Assembly: GCA_039583875.1 (NCBI GenBank)
Contig: CM077157.1
Coordinates: forward strand, 76,384,346 to 76,448,345
Direction of reading: 5' to 3'
Origin: Platanthera guangdongensis
Lineage: Eukaryota > Streptophyta > Magnoliopsida > Asparagales > Orchidaceae
Length of the DNA: 64,000 nucleotides
Shown here: positions 42,150 through 54,717 of the stretch, one piece after another
Layout: the number at the start of each line of letters is the position of its first letter
Numbering within the stretch: position 1 is the stretch's first letter
Translations under genes and position numbers: made by a program
Notes under the pieces: generated by a model
The model's input: only the letters and a program-made list of their open reading frames with translations
Database searches by the model: none
Told to the model about the DNA's origin: nothing

Positions 42150-43965
42150 TGTTGAAATTTGTGAAGTGGAAGTGGGTGATAGACATGCAGGGCGTTCTAA
42201 GCAGCCTGTGCGGACTGAGTCCGCGGCCTGGGCGGACTGCAGGTTGCGGCCTGGGTATTGGCTGTCTTGGTGGCTTGGCTGATTGAGAAGGGGCCTGAGC
42301 GTTCTGAGTCCGCGGCCTAGGAGGACTGCGAATTGCGGCCTTGGTGTTGGCTGTCTTAGTGGCTTGGCTGATTGAGGAGCTGCCTGTGGGGCCTGGTATG
42401 CGGCTTGATCGGTCTGTTGTGCGGCTTGATTGGCCTATGGCCAAGGATGTCAGGCTTCTGGCGAAACATACTGAGCGGACTGCGGTTTGCGGGCTGTAGG
42501 CAGTGCTTTGTTCAGCGGCCTTGTGTGTTGCAATCTTGTGTTAACCGGCAGATTGGGTGCCCTATCCACGTGAGGCTTGCGGACTGGCGTGTCTGCGGTG
42601 TTCAATGTGGCGGACTGGCCTTAGAGTTTGGCTGTGGCCCTTGCCGAGCTCTGGTGCTTCAACATGTGTTAGCTGCTATGGAGGACTGCGCGGACTTGTA
42701 TCAGAGTCTAGCAGTTGGCTGTTTGGGCAACTGTGCGAGTTATTTTTGGCGATCTACTTACCTTGGTGGAATTGGCGATCTGCGTACCTTGGTGGTATTG
42801 GCGAGCTGCTCACCTTGGTGGTATTGGCGATCTGCTTTGGGTATTGGCGGACTGGGCATTGTCCGCCGAGCTCGCGCTAGGCCTTTGTTGATTTACTGGA
42901 CTTGGTCACATTCTGTTCCAAGTCCAGTGTATCTGCAGTATCCGCCAAGTCCGCTGTTGACCGGGCAGCCTGCCTTTGGTCGTGGACTTATGGCAGATGG
43001 AGGCTTTTGTCTTGTACTGTGCGGACTGCCTCTTGCATGTGCGGACTATCACTAAAAGAGTTGTGGCTGTCCATGTGGTGTTGTGGGCGGACTGTGCGGA
43101 CTGTATCGTGTCCGCATAGTGTGGGCGGTCTGGTGCAAGCCTGCCCGGTAGGGAACATCGGTGCCTTGCTCCTAGCGGTTGTCTTGGTAACCGGCTAAGT
43201 CTTTGCGGACTCAGCGGATGGAGGTTTTGCTAGTGCGTGCGGGCTGGGGTGGTATTTCTATGCACTAGGGTGGTGACCACACTCCTCATCTCGCCTATAA
43301 ATAGAACCCCCCGACACTTCTACAGTAACGGAGTGAACAGTAAGTTGTGCTTGGGCAAGTGTTGCGGTCTGCGGTTTTCTGTCCGTGCGGGTTGAGTAGT
43401 GCTGACGGTGTGCTGTGTGCAGGTCGCGCGGCTAGCTTCAATGAGCCAGGAGTTGGGAATTGAAGTGTGCGGTCTCTGCGGTCTCAGCTGGTCGCTTCGA
43501 CGGCTTGTCAGGTTTCTGCTTCAACTTCTTCAAGTGCCAATAACCTGTCTGCCGGTCTCAGGCATGTAGGTGGTCTGTTCCACAGTTCTTCAGTAGGCAT
43601 CGAATAACGGTGTGTCCGCTTGACCTCTTGGTCTCGGCGGATTCCGTGTGCTATTCGGCTTGTAGTAGTTACAGCTCGGGAGGCTTCGACAACCTTGGCG
43701 GACTAGGCGGTCTCCAGTGCTGTTCGCCCGGCTTCTTTTGTACTTTCTATTTGTAGCTTGTGTACTAGTGAAATCATGTCTCGCTACGTATACCTCGCCT
43801 TTTAAAGAAGTGTGAATGAATATAAGACCTGCTTGTGCTTCCATTTGTGGTTGGTGTTAAACTTGCACCTTGGGCTTCCGCATGATCAAAGTGTGAAATG
43901 GGTAGTTCTGAGAATATTAATTTGGCTTTAGGCTACCTTGCTGACCGCTTCGAGAAAATTTAATA
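42150..43965 (+). repeat. element D 3' LTR
   Basis: 1816 bp, clearly diverged from the 5' copy by many substitutions and small indels. It ends TTAATA instead of TTAACA and is followed by GAATG. Confidence 0.92.
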
Positions 43966-43970
43966 GAATG

Positions 43971-44376
43971 TAGCTATAGTGGTCATCTGCCGCTCCTCCG
44001 TTTCAGTAGCTGTCAGGACTCTCTTCACTCGGGAGAGCGAGTCTTCAGTTTGAGATGGGGTTCCCAACCCCGAGAACATAGGAGGATTAAAGCTCATAAC
44101 GTGCTTGAGCTGCCTTTCAGTTGCTCGCCTCGACACCAAAGACTCCACCACTACCTGCTCCACTCTTCTCGGTTCATCCCTTTGAAGTGGTACCTGCTCC
44201 ATCGTAGGAGCGGGCTGCTGCGTGTGCATTGTTGGCTGCGCATTGATCATGGCAAGCACTGCTTCGGACACCAATCGTATAGTTTCAGCTGAGGGAGGTG
44301 TTGCAGGAGCATCATTTGGTGCACTACTAGCCTCAGAAAATGGACGTTCTGACGGCCCTACACCAATTCTGGTCAC
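43971..44376 (-). pseudogene. gag: element E gag, N-terminal part
   Basis: This minus frame is open from a GTG at 44376 to the D insertion. It is Ser/Thr/Pro/Gln-rich at first, then has VMSFNPPMFSGLG, typical for the start of the gypsy capsid region, and ends TTIATF, which joins the capsid at 36129. No ATG is visible in frame, so the start may be lost. Confidence 0.75.
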
Positions 44377-44600
44377 CTATAGTTGTACAAAACCTCGTTA
44401 AGCGACCAAACCAAATTGCAAAACACAATTATAGGAACACGCAGGTTCCTCAAACACGTATATTTTCATTCCATGTGGACATTCATGGGTTTTTTGATGT
44501 TATAACGATGACGCACACATCTGTGCTCACCACCCCTTAAACATAATTCGCCCACGAACTCATTTTAAGCCTGACTGAAACCAGTAGTCTGATACGAAAT
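44377..44600 (-). other. element E leader and weak primer-binding site
   Basis: No gene in this stretch. Next to the 5' LTR, the complement reads ATTTCGTATCAGAC, which retains GTATCAGA of an initiator-Met-tRNA primer site, as seen in other chromoviruses of this kind. The rest is the untranslated leader. Confidence 0.6.
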
Positions 44601-46693
44601 TGTAACACCCCCTATCCGTCGCATAGCATATAACAGTAGGTCTGGCCGGGGCCCGACGCAATATACCACAGACACACAGGGTGGTTACTCAATGAAATAC
44701 CATCCAACTAATAACCAATGTCCTACACATAGTCATTCTAATTGAAGCAATTATTAAAAGTTGCAAATTAAAGAACCCAGCCACAAGAATGAATGTCCAC
44801 TACAAAACCCAATAGGAATGAAGTACAATACTCAAGTACAATGGCCTTAAGGCCTTACACTTGTTTACTCAAATAAAATGTGTCTTCCATACCACGGCAC
44901 GCAGGCCAGTCACACATGAATAAAACAAGTAAATACTCAAAATTTCGCCTTCGAGGGCCGGCTCAGCAACTTGGGCTTTAGCCCTCTATTTACCGCTCGG
45001 CTCCGCAGCACCTGCAAGCAACAATCCACCGCAACGGTTGCAAACAAAAGCAACGGTCAGCTATGCTGACCAAATTATAACGATCCCACCCCCAAACTCG
45101 GGGCGGCAATGCTCCTTTCCCTTCACTTTGTTAGCATAACCAAGCAATATAGATAAACACTTCATCACAGGCGTGGGCACGCACGACCACACACCTCGTG
45201 CTCTCATGGCACATTCTCGGTGAACCGGTCAACGTCATGTCAATTTAAGCCATAGACGTCTTGGTCTCACCATCGCCACTAGGACGACCAATCTTGAGAG
45301 AATTTTTGTCTTCCCGACATGGGCCACGTCAATTTAAGCCATAGACCGCCGAAGACCCTCATCTATGCCAACGGCTCCCACCGAACGAAATAGAGCGGGT
45401 ACGGTTCCGCCTGACCCGTTGCTCACACCGCAATGTCAATTTAAGCCATATGCGCGGGTCAAACATCCCCGAGTCCCATTTCCATCACACACTTCACATA
45501 ACCTGGTTATGTTTAAGTTGGCTCCCAGGCCACCATATTGGAAGAATCACGCATCTGCCCAGTTTTCCGGGTGCACCTTGGAGTTAGTCCCCAGGGCTCC
45601 CTGTTGCAATCTACCGCGTAGAAAACCCGAAAAAAACCATTCGCGCGTAGTCTTCTCCGACCATTCATGCAATGCAACATCACCGATCCAGACCAACTTG
45701 TCCGGGTAGGATTCACACATCATGCCTATGTCCGATTCTCGATTACAGACTCTACATGTACATAACGAGGACTATTCATGTCTACCCGAAGGAACGCCTC
45801 GAACTCACCGCAAACTCGCGAGAGCGGGCTTCCTATGTAAAGAAAAGAGGACTTCATATGTCCTAGGATGAGAATCGTTACCCTAGCAGTTTTCCTTGGC
45901 GCCATGGAAATGTATGCGGATGAAAAGCACCGCAATCTCCTTGCCTCCGTAGATCCAAAGTCGGCTCGCAATTTGGAGCTCCGAAGATCTACTGGTGACC
46001 GGATCTAGCCTCCTTTCTTCTTCCTTGCTCTACCCTCTCTCTAAACTTTAGAAAGAGAATAACCAAAGTGAAATGGGGTTTTCTAAGCCCTAAACCAGGG
46101 TATATCCAAGCAAGAACAACCCCCAGCTGTCGGATCCCAAAATAAGGAAACGGACGAACTTGATCCAGAGCTGAAATCCAAAATCTGGGTCGAACACGGC
46201 CTGTGACCCGCCCGTGTCCAGGGCCGTGTTCCCCATTCACCGTCGAAATCGACGCGTCCTAAAAAGAACACGGGTTCTTGACACGCTTGTGTCCGGATTG
46301 ATGCGCCCGTGTCATCCTGTACACAGCCGTATAGTGGGCCGTGTTCCTCCATCGACATAGGACTGACACCAACCCGAGAAGAATACGGGTCTTGGACATG
46401 CCCGTGTCCCATTTGACATGTCCGTGTCTACTCGACACGGCCCGTGTGCTGACCTCGTGTAACAACCACGCCACAGCCCGACTTCAACCTGAGCAGGACA
46501 CGGCCTGGGACACGCCCGTGTCTCAGGCCATGTTCGCTGCTCGATGATCGTCGACTCCAAAATTCATAGACCTCTCGGCTAGATCGTCGACCTGAGCATG
46601 ACACGCTCGTGTCCCAGGCCATGTGACCCCTGCCAAGTTCCAAACTTGGCTCAAAATGCCACCCGTCGCTTTTTTGAGTTTCGGGGCATTACA
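44601..46693 (-). repeat. element E 5' LTR
   Basis: 2093 bp. It starts TGTAACACC and ends GCATTACA, with the ACACG/CGTGT array at about 46195-46625. It differs from the partner by many substitutions and several indels. Confidence 0.9.
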
Positions 46694-47421
46694 TAAGTTA
46701 TCAGCAAGAAGAAGGAAGAAGAATGGAAGGGCCGAAAATACAGGAGTTCCGGGAATAGGGATTGGGAAATCAACTGCTGAATCATTGACCAATTTTCAAG
46801 CTGGCGGGAGGACTGATCCATGGTCAAGGAAGAGGAGCACAGGGCAGAGGGAACCACTGGGTAGGGCAGGGATAGTTCAACCCTTTGGGATGGAGACCAG
46901 GACTGAGTCCACTACTTACCCTCCCCAACAAGCCATGATGATAGTCCGAGGAAGAGATAAAAGAAGAGGATGGGGAAATTAGCCTATACGAGGAGGTGGG
47001 TGACGTCGCTCTTTTGCGAGTTCCATCGAGAGGCAGTTCACACGACGTCCACCTACCCCGAGTTCTTGGAGTTCCAAGGAGCGGCAATAGATGGAGGAAT
47101 ACAACCCCAGCCGCTGCGGATTGAGGAGGCATGAGACAGAGAAGGAGGAAGAGTTGTGGTAAAAGATTGGTGCGAAGACTGAGCTGATGTGGGTACCCGA
47201 GGGGGGATCAGGGTGATCTATGAGGGAGTGGGAATTGAGTCCACCCACAAGGGGAGCCTTCAAAATATTTTCTATCAGAGCGTCGCTTCGACCTCTCTAA
47301 CCCTCCCCACAGAGGAGAATATTATCTTCTCATCATAAGACATATTGGACTATGAGGACTAGTTCTGTGATGCCTTAGTGATCTAGACGACCATTGAAAA
47401 TTTCACGGACTTAAGAATCAT
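46694..47421 (+). pseudogene. element F gag C terminus and protease region, heavily decayed
   Basis: In the plus frames I find CEFHREAVHTT near 47020, resembling the C-x-F-H-x(5)-H-T-T motif of Tat-lineage gypsy gag. Further on, near 47320-47420, comes a stretch like the start of their protease (IIFSS, then DALVI, then TTIENF), with several stops. It therefore continues F beyond E. The catalytic aspartate region is not reached before LTR G. Lineage is a weak call. Confidence 0.5.
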
Positions 47422-47782
47422 TGAAAGCATCTAGTTGTCGACCTAAGTCACCTATAGGAGGGTGAATAGGTGAATCTTGTGGATTTTAGCGAAATTAAAA
47501 TACTTCAAAAATCAGCACACAGAATCAGAGAATACACACAACACAAACACAAGGATTTATAGTGATTACCTAGAATGGGTACGTCTAATTTCCCGCCTCG
47601 CCTATCTAGCCCTTTGGGCTAGACTTGGCTACTTCACCAAACTCAAATTATAACAAATCTTACATCTCAGAGTCTTCAACTCCTACAATCTCGGAGACAA
47701 CGTCTCCTACAAAAACTCGGAGAATAAACTCGCATACGCTCTATCCTCTAAACTAGGATCTACAAGACTCGGAAGTGAAACT
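47422..47782 (-). repeat. element G: Sirevirus-like LTR, left part
   Basis: It starts TGAAAGCATCTAGTTGTCGACC, parallel to the B start TGAAAGTCCACC. The hairpin CACCTAT (47449-47455) with ATAGGTG (47466-47472) and AGTGATTACC...GGGTACGTCT (a degraded form of the conserved block, about 47555-47590) follow. C interrupts it after AAACT; the LTR resumes at 56362. Orientation is minus. Confidence 0.75.
47778..47782. repeat. target-site duplication of element C, left copy
   Basis: AAACT here and at 56357-56361. Confidence 0.95.
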
Positions 47783-49394
47783 TGTTGGGTATTGTATCCA
47801 CAATTACCTGGATTTGAGGAAGCCACCTGTCAAGCTAAGATGAATTCACAATGTATTTGATGAAACATCTTAAGTTGTACTTGCAGCTCCTCTACGCTAA
47901 GTGCACACCAATGTCAGGGTGCAGTAGGTCAATATACACGGGTCTGCACGACGTAATCCCTCGTTGAGCAGATCAGTGTGTTGGCCTACGTGTACTCTCT
48001 CTATTGGAGTGCACTTACTTTCAAGTACAGGGCCATGCTTATGCAAGAGAAGACAAGGAGCAAGGATGGGTCAAGGAGCAGCTCTTGAGTGGAATGACGG
48101 AAATCCGTCTAAGTCAAAGTCGACGAGAATCACTAGTGATTCTCGCCGAATCGACGAGAATCATTAGTGATTCTCGCCGACCCCTTCTGGCTACCTCAAA
48201 ACGGTGCCAAGTAAGATTCGGCGAGAATCACTAGTGATTCTCGCCGAACCAGTGGTTAAGCAGCTCATGAATACCAAGTGAAAATCGCTGAGAATCAATA
48301 AGTGATTCGGCGAGAATCACTAGCGATTCTCGACGATTCGTCGAGAATCACTTGGTGATTCTCGCCGATTCGTCGAGAATCACCTGCGATTCTCGCCGAT
48401 TTTCACTTAGCGTTTTCTCGGGATGCTGCTGGACCGGATTCTGCCGCTGGACTAGTTTGAACCGGATTTCGGGTTTCTACTTGTGGGACCCACAACAGTC
48501 ATATTGTATGGGTCTTCAATGTATAAATACATGGGTATTTTTGAACAGTAACAGGGCGAAGAAAACCAGACACACGCGAGCACGGAAAAACCCTAGATCC
48601 CCGCTTCCGCTCCGCTCCGCCGCCGCCGCTCGCGTCAAGTGGTCGCCGCTGTTGATCGCGTCTCTTCCCGATCTCCGGCGACAGAAGCTTAGCCAAGCTT
48701 AGAGTCTCACGCGTCTATCTAGAGATCTCTTGTCTCTCGATTTGTAGATCGGGAAAGTGTTCCCCGTCCGAATCGATCGACACGACCGATCCTCGTGTGA
48801 CCGTTGGAAGACCAAGCTAGCTTCGCTATGAAGTTTGGATCTCCAAGTTCAGCAGCCGCTCATCATCATAGCCGCCGATCCCGAAGCTAGCCGTCGCTCG
48901 TGTTGCCGCCGCCGGTTCTGGGGAGATCCTCTCTAAGAAAGACAAAGGTTGTAGACTCTTCGTTGACTTCACGAACACGTCGTCGAATGAAGAGGAACAC
49001 CGTAGTCTCCTAACGAAGTTTGTATCTCGTGTACATTCTATATTTACTTTTGTTATAAAGGAACGATTGTTCCGTGTTGTAAGGGTTGGGTGCAACCCGT
49101 TTTGTGGGAGTGTTGACTCTCACGTGTGGAAGGGTTCCTTCCGATAGTGCAGGGATTGGATTTCAATCTTGTTGGAGAAGAGACCGAGTCGTCCCTTGTT
49201 GGGAGATAGGTCGAAGGGGGAAAGTGGATGTACCCAAGTCGGGGAACCACTATAAATTGCCTGTGTATTCTGTGTGCTGTGCTTTTTATTTTTATTGTGC
49301 AGGTACATTCGTAAATTCCACAAAAGCGCTACTCGTCACCTATTCCCCCCCCCCCCCCCATAGGTGCACATAGTTGACACTAGGTGGACTTTCA
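47783..49394 (+). repeat. element C 5' LTR
   Basis: It starts TGTTGGGTATTG and ends GTGGACTTTCA. Inverted-repeat array at 48120-48410; TATA box GTATAAATAC at 48521-48530; conserved block at 49223-49251; hairpin CACCTAT (49337-49343) with ATAGGTG (49360-49366) around a run of C. Confidence 0.95.
48120..48410. repeat. inverted-repeat array in C 5' LTR
   Basis: Units of the type GACGAGAATCACTAGTGATT and CTCGCCGAATCGACGAGAAT repeat about every 25-30 bases and form nested dyads. The 3' LTR array (55055-55380) has one extra unit. It is related to the B array but not identical. Confidence 0.88.
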
Positions 49395-49396
49395 AG

Positions 49397-49408
49397 TGGT
49401 ATCAGAGC
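49397..49408 (+). other. primer-binding site of element C
   Basis: TGGTATCAGAGC, two bases after the LTR. Confidence 0.95.
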
Positions 49409-49468
49409 GAGGTTGCTCATCAAAAAGGTTAACACCTTGAGTAGAATCCTGCCACCAGTGTCAGAAGC

Positions 49469-51040
49469 ATGGATCTGGATTATGAGATACCGCCACTCAA
49501 ACTCCCCGCATGCACAAAGGATTATTATCCCATCTGGAGAATGAGAGTGTCATTTCACCTTGATGCTATCGATCCTCGAGCATCCTTCATCCTGGAAGAG
49601 GGTCCGTTTATTCCCATGAAGACCTCCAACTCTGGGATCCAAGTGCCCATGGGCATTGCTGAGATGTCAGAGACGGAACTATCACTATTTCACTTGGACG
49701 AGAGGATTCGTCAAATTATTATGGATATCTGGTCTGGAGCCTCTCGCTCTAGATTGGAAAAATGTAGGACGGCTAAATCCATGTGGGTGATGATATCAGA
49801 GTTGATGGGGGAGTCAGAGAAAGCTGGAATATGTTGTCAACTAGACGAGGAAGCCTATGTGGGGGTCCTCACCTCTGAAGATGAAGGCAAGCATCACTCG
49901 GACAACATCAGAGCTCCAGTGTCCGTATCAGAGACTGACGAGACCAGTGAGGAAAGCAGCTCTGACGAGGATGAAACAATGGTCACTGATTCTAATGACA
50001 ATGACACAGCTGAGTAGGTAACTTCTTCATCCCTCCCTATATCTTTTGACCTTTCTGAAGACAGAAACTGCTCTCCTCCAGAAAATTCTGATTCCCTGAA
50101 GAGAGCCCTTCAGGAAAGCAACCTACTTGCTAAGGAGCAAGCTCGAGAGATTGCTCGACTGAAGATCTTGTTGGTTCTCCAATTGGCGTCCAACAAGCTC
50201 AAGGACTCTAAGATCTCAGCTCTAGAGAGTAGTCTAGATAATGAGAAACGTATAGTATCAAACTTTTCCAAAGTTGATGCTATAAAGAGAAAGCAAGAAA
50301 CCGGGTGGATCTCCCGGATTATCCAGGCATGGAGAAATGGGGAAACGGTATTCCGACCCCCCACTCCAGGCAGGAAGGCAACTCATCATGCCTTCAGGTA
50401 TGACCACAGGAATAGTCATGGTCACTGCAAGAGTGATTTGTCCCCATGTGGAAACGTCCATAGTGCAAGGGCCGTCATGGCCACCCATGAGGAAATACCT
50501 AAGGCTTATTCTGAGCCCTTTGTATTCACTGCCACTGCCTCAACACAGTGTGGATCTGCATGTCCCAGCTCACAGAAGACTTCTCACCACTCGAGGACAC
50601 GGGATAGAGAGGATAGAAGCCATGATGTCAGGTTCCATGGGGCCTTTGTAAGGGAGATGCCTGAAAGAATGGCACCACCTTCCCGGCCTCATAACGCTCA
50701 CAACATGCATTCTTTCTACCCTTCCACGTGTCACGATGGAAGAGGAATTTTTGTGACAAGATCATGCCCTATCCCGTTTAGACCTAGGAACGTGACTACA
50801 TCAGTCACTAGATCAGGTCGGAAACGGCGATACAACATTCACCCATGTTGGTGCTGCAGCAAAGTGGGGCACTTTGCCATCGACTGTTGGCACAACCCCT
50901 CTGTGCCCACGGCAAGGGCTTATTCACATTCTCGGGACAGAGGTAGTCTTCCAGACAGGTTTTCTGAAGGAAGGCAGTTGCGTGCTTATGCTAACAGGAA
51001 CCTAGGACCCAATATGATTTGGGTTCCTAAGGTAAAGTAA
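49469..51040 (+). pseudogene. gag: element C gag, one internal stop
   Basis: ATG 49469 opens a 523-residue frame broken only by a TAG at 50015-50017. The first half resembles copia gag (YYPIWRMRVSFHLDAIDP, LDERIRQIIMDIWSGA). Then come acidic and coiled-coil-like parts, a His/Arg/Ser-rich stretch and a CCHC knuckle, CWCCSKVGHFAIDC, near 50848. It ends IWVPKVK, as in B. The B copy is open at the position of this stop but has its own frameshift, so the two copies were broken independently. Confidence 0.88.
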
Positions 51041-52186
51041 TTCTTTCTTGCAGGGTAGTCTAGGTTCCCGTGAATATGATGGGAACTAGACAGTAGGTGG
51101 CTCAAGACTAAATTGGGACAATCGTCTGCAATAACAGATGTGATATCAATTTGAGCATACTCACATTGAGCTTCTAATATGTTCTACCTGTGGGACTAAA
51201 ACGATGACTCTCAAAATCCCAGGTACTCATGATCAGTTTCAAGACTTGAGTCATTTTCAATTGACAATTACACTTATATACATATATCCTCATATACAGA
51301 TACATCTGTGTATATTAGTGTATGTATGCACATCTAATGATAGGTTAACTCGATACATGCAAACCTTTATATCAACTCACAATGGACATCAAGAAGTGTT
51401 TGGAGAAGCCTCGCTCAAATCCAAATAGAATGTCTTTACAATAAATATGTATTTATCATTCTTACATTGACTTGACATCAGAAGAATTCGAAAATGTTGC
51501 AATGCTTCCTAACGTGAAAATTCCCAGTAGAGAAACCTTTTAATTTCGGATTAGACAAATCCCACCGACCCATTATATACTCGGAATCTTGGTATCATTT
51601 TTGTACTTAGTAAAGAAAATCCTTCAATTTCATCTTTATATACTAAGAATCCCGCCGAATCCCGCCGAAGGAGCTCGCCGACCGTTCATCTTCCTTAAGA
51701 ACCCCGCCAAAGAAGCAAGGCCTCTTCCGCAAGGTCACTTCCGCAAGGTCTCGTCGCTACTCGAATCTCGCCGACCTTCGCAGAAAACACTCCGAATCGC
51801 AAGGTCTCTTCCGCCGACCCGCAGGAAGCTCGTCGCACCGCCTTCGCAAACTTCCGTCAATTCCCGCCGAACCTTGCAGGAAGATCATCACTACACGTAT
51901 CCTGCTCTCCATCTTCTTCCCGTAAGATTCTCACAAGGCTCTCGTCGAATCGCGACGTGTCACTATCACTGCCAGGTTCTCGCAAGGTTCTCGCAAGGCC
52001 GAACCCCGCAGGATACTCTCCTATCCTCCGAAGGTCTTCCCGATTCGTAGGAAGCTCTCCAACTCACTTTCGTCTACGCCTTTAGGTAACCTCTTCCTCA
52101 CCCGTACTTGGTCGCTCTCACTAGGGACGTTTTCTTTTTGAATGTTCATTAACGCTTAGAGTAGGGCTTCTCTCTCTAGATCTACG
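51041..52186 (+). other. element C spacer between gag and third ORF
   Basis: No gene and no pol remnant. It matches the B spacer in order: AT-rich sequence with short TA runs (about 51270-51330), then 51650-52080 with C-rich repeats such as AATCCCGCCGAA, CTCGCCGACC and TTCCGCAAGG. TTTAG|GTAACC at 52081-52090 and TCTCTCTCTAG at about 52168-52178 resemble splice donor and acceptor, bounding about 90 bases just before the ATG. Confidence 0.6.
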
Positions 52187-54463
52187 ATGGCTCCAAGGAC
52201 AACAACTGGGTTGGTCACTGGTTGCGAGCTTGTTCGGACTGGGTTCTCTCACGCCTCGGACGAATTCCGCAACATCATTCTGATGCTGGAAGAGGCTGGG
52301 CTAACATTCATCTTGGAGCACCCTTGCAAAATTTTGGACAAAGAGGTACTGGAATTCTTCGCCACCGCAAGACTCCGAAATGGCGACTCATTAATCAAAA
52401 GCAAGGTGGCTGGGGCAAAGGTCAAGATGTCTGCCAGCAAGCTGACCCGCTATCTGCAGCTTTCTTGCTCGGAGCATGAGGACTATCTGGAGGACGATGA
52501 CAAAAACAGAACTCTCTTATTCTGCGGTCTCCAACGAGGAACTCGATCAATAAAGAGGAAGGATATGAATGAAGAAGGGAAGCTCCTGTCAGACATTATT
52601 GGAAAGGTGCTCATCTGCAAACCGGGCTCTCATGACCATATCTCAGGAGATATGTTCAAGATCCTGATAGCTGTTGTGTGCCGTAAGAGGTTCAACTGGG
52701 GGGAGTTGCTGTTCGAGAAGATCAAGGACACCTTGGGCACTCCGAGTTTTGGCTGCATCATAAGTCTATATCTAAACCAACTAAATGGAGACAAGTTTGA
52801 CATGAGCAAAGGTGTCCCTCTCCACTACTTGAAGAAGATGGACACAAGTGTGTTTGATCGATGGGAGAGGCGTATTGGGCAGACTGCAGTGGAAGAGCAA
52901 CAGGGAGTATCTCCAGCAGTAACCCCCGGTGAAATTCCTGATACCCTGACTGCAGGAATCGAGGGGGACCCTCTACCCTCGCATACTGATGTAGTATCTG
53001 ACATCTCCCAGCTGGCCAGAGATGCTGTGGCAGATCTACACGAAGAAAGTGAACCTGAGCTGGAGCATGGGGAGGCCCTGAACCAAAACGAGCAAGGAGC
53101 CGAAGCCACTGGAATGGAGACTGCTGACAACGAGTTGGAAGATGCTGCTGATATAAATGATTTTTTGGATGATGACAGAGAGGAAGATGGGAATGAGGGA
53201 CATGAAGTATTGGAGGCTCCAGATCTTGTTGAACCTCCATCGGACAAGGATGCACCAGTGGAGGGGGAGTCAGATAAATCTACCGAGGCCGCCAGCATTC
53301 CTCCATTAGAGACTGTGCTTGTATCCAGCTCTACAGATGCGTCTGCTGAAGGGCAAGGTCCACAAGTACCTCCGGCTCTTCCATTACGAGATGAGCTAGC
53401 CACCCACACAGTAAATGTCATTCAGGGAATTGTGAATGAACTCAAAGACTCCTTTGCTAACGCTCAGAATAAACTGCTGAAAAGGATTAAGACTTCTGAA
53501 AATCCGATGCTCAAGAATATGGTGGAAATCAACCATAAACTGGACGTGATGGAGAAGAAATTTGAAGAGAAGTATACTGCGGCCGGCGAAGCTGTCACAC
53601 TTCTTATGGCCGGATTGAAGAAGAACACCGACACTCTTGCCGTCGTCAATCAGAATGCACATGTTGTAGCCAACAACATTCAAAAGTTTGACGGTAATAT
53701 GGTCACTCTCAACGCCAATCAGCAGGCCTTGGTCTTTGAATTCTCCAAGACCACGAAGCATATTGATGACTCCCTACATTCCTATGCCAACTTCATAGCT
53801 GTAGAAGCCAAAAAGGGGGAGAAAGAGTATCTAGCTAAGATGGCTGAGCTCCGAGAAGTCATGATCCTAAACTTTGAACAGTCAAACAAGTACGTCTATG
53901 ACAGCTGCCGGTGGATGCTCCACCAGGCGTTAGGCATCCCTTTGGCTGAAAATCCTGCAAATATTCATCCTCCTGAGACATCTATTGCTGTTGAGGGAAT
54001 AAGTGCAAGTGCTGCAGATGTTCCCATAAGTGAAGCTGATGCTAGGGCTCTCTCCAAAGCTAAACTGAGGAGCATGTTTGATCAAGAGGCCCTAGCAAAA
54101 GCCAAGGCCAAGAGAAAAGCTCAGGGAGGGACCTCCAAGGAGACACCAGCTGAAAAGAGGATCAGAATGAGTGAGGAGGACGTACGAAACGAAAAATGGA
54201 GTCCAGTTTCAAGGAACATCATCTTAGACACCTTCTGGCTGCAAGAAAGAGGAGAGATCAATCGAAACGAAGTATATAGCCAGTATGAATGAGAAACGCA
54301 CAAAACATTTGAAGCGAAACGCAACATCTTTTTCAGAAATAACAAGGATGCAGATAAAGTTCCTCCTCCTAGGTATTACCCGAAGCCCAAAGAATACATG
54401 GAGAGGCAAAGCAAGAAGTACTTGGCTCAAAATCTTAAGGGTGACTTAGCTAAGGAAAAATAG
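52187..54463 (+). pseudogene. element C third ORF, one internal stop
   Basis: ATG 52187 opens 701 residues to a TGA at 54290-54292; the frame then continues to TAG 54461-54463. The N-terminal ~230 residues hold the block shared with A and B (GKVLICKPGSHDHIS, FNWGELLFEKIKDT). Residues about 270-430 are acidic. After that, a Lys/Glu/Asn-rich part with heptad-like spacing suggests a coiled coil. The C-terminal block (NEKWSPVSRNIILDTFWL) is shared with B and H. In A the C terminus is different. No enzyme motif, signal peptide or membrane segment is seen. Function unknown. Confidence 0.78.
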
Positions 54464-54702
54464 TCAATAACTTATAGCTTGTCACTTTGTCTTAAGAACA
54501 TTTAATGATTATTGTTATCATATGAACAATTCTGAGATTATATGTGTATGTATATATATTGGCATATATATTTGAATTTGTGAATGACTCAAGTCCTGAT
54601 CTGGTTGCATATATTCTCTTGTGCTGCATGTTTAATTTCTGAATGCTATGTTTATTATTTGATAGGTGTTATTCATCTTAGCTATTAGGGTTTTGGCTTC
54701 GT

Positions 54703-54717
54703 CAAATAGGGGGAGAT
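54703..54717 (+). other. polypurine tract of element C
   Basis: CAAATAGGGGGAGAT, identical to that of A, directly before the 3' LTR. Confidence 0.92.

Larger units (their letters stand above)
36135..43965 (+). mobile_element. element D: decayed Ty1/copia retrotransposon
   Basis: LTRs of 1810 and 1816 bp start TGTTGAAATTTG. The 5' LTR ends AACA next to a perfect primer site; the 3' LTR ends AATA, so its terminal CA has mutated. Gag and pol form one frame with at least nine stop codons and two frame changes. It interrupts E gag. Its codon damage exceeds that of A or C, so it is probably older, or was more heavily methylated. Confidence 0.93.
21411..46693 (-). mobile_element. element E: chromodomain Ty3/gypsy retrotransposon (Tekay/Del-like), hosting B and D
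   Basis: Two LTRs of about 2.09 kb start TGTAACACC and end GCATTACA. Without B (8.4 kb) and D (7.8 kb) the element is about 9 kb. On the minus strand it reads gag with a CCHC knuckle, protease, RT, RNase H, integrase and a chromodomain-like C terminus: the Ty3/gypsy order with the chromovirus end. Many stops and frame changes are present. Expected target copies are GAAGC (21406-21410) and TAAGT (46694-46698), only three of five alike, so the ends are supported by LTR pairing rather than a clean duplication. Confidence 0.88.
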
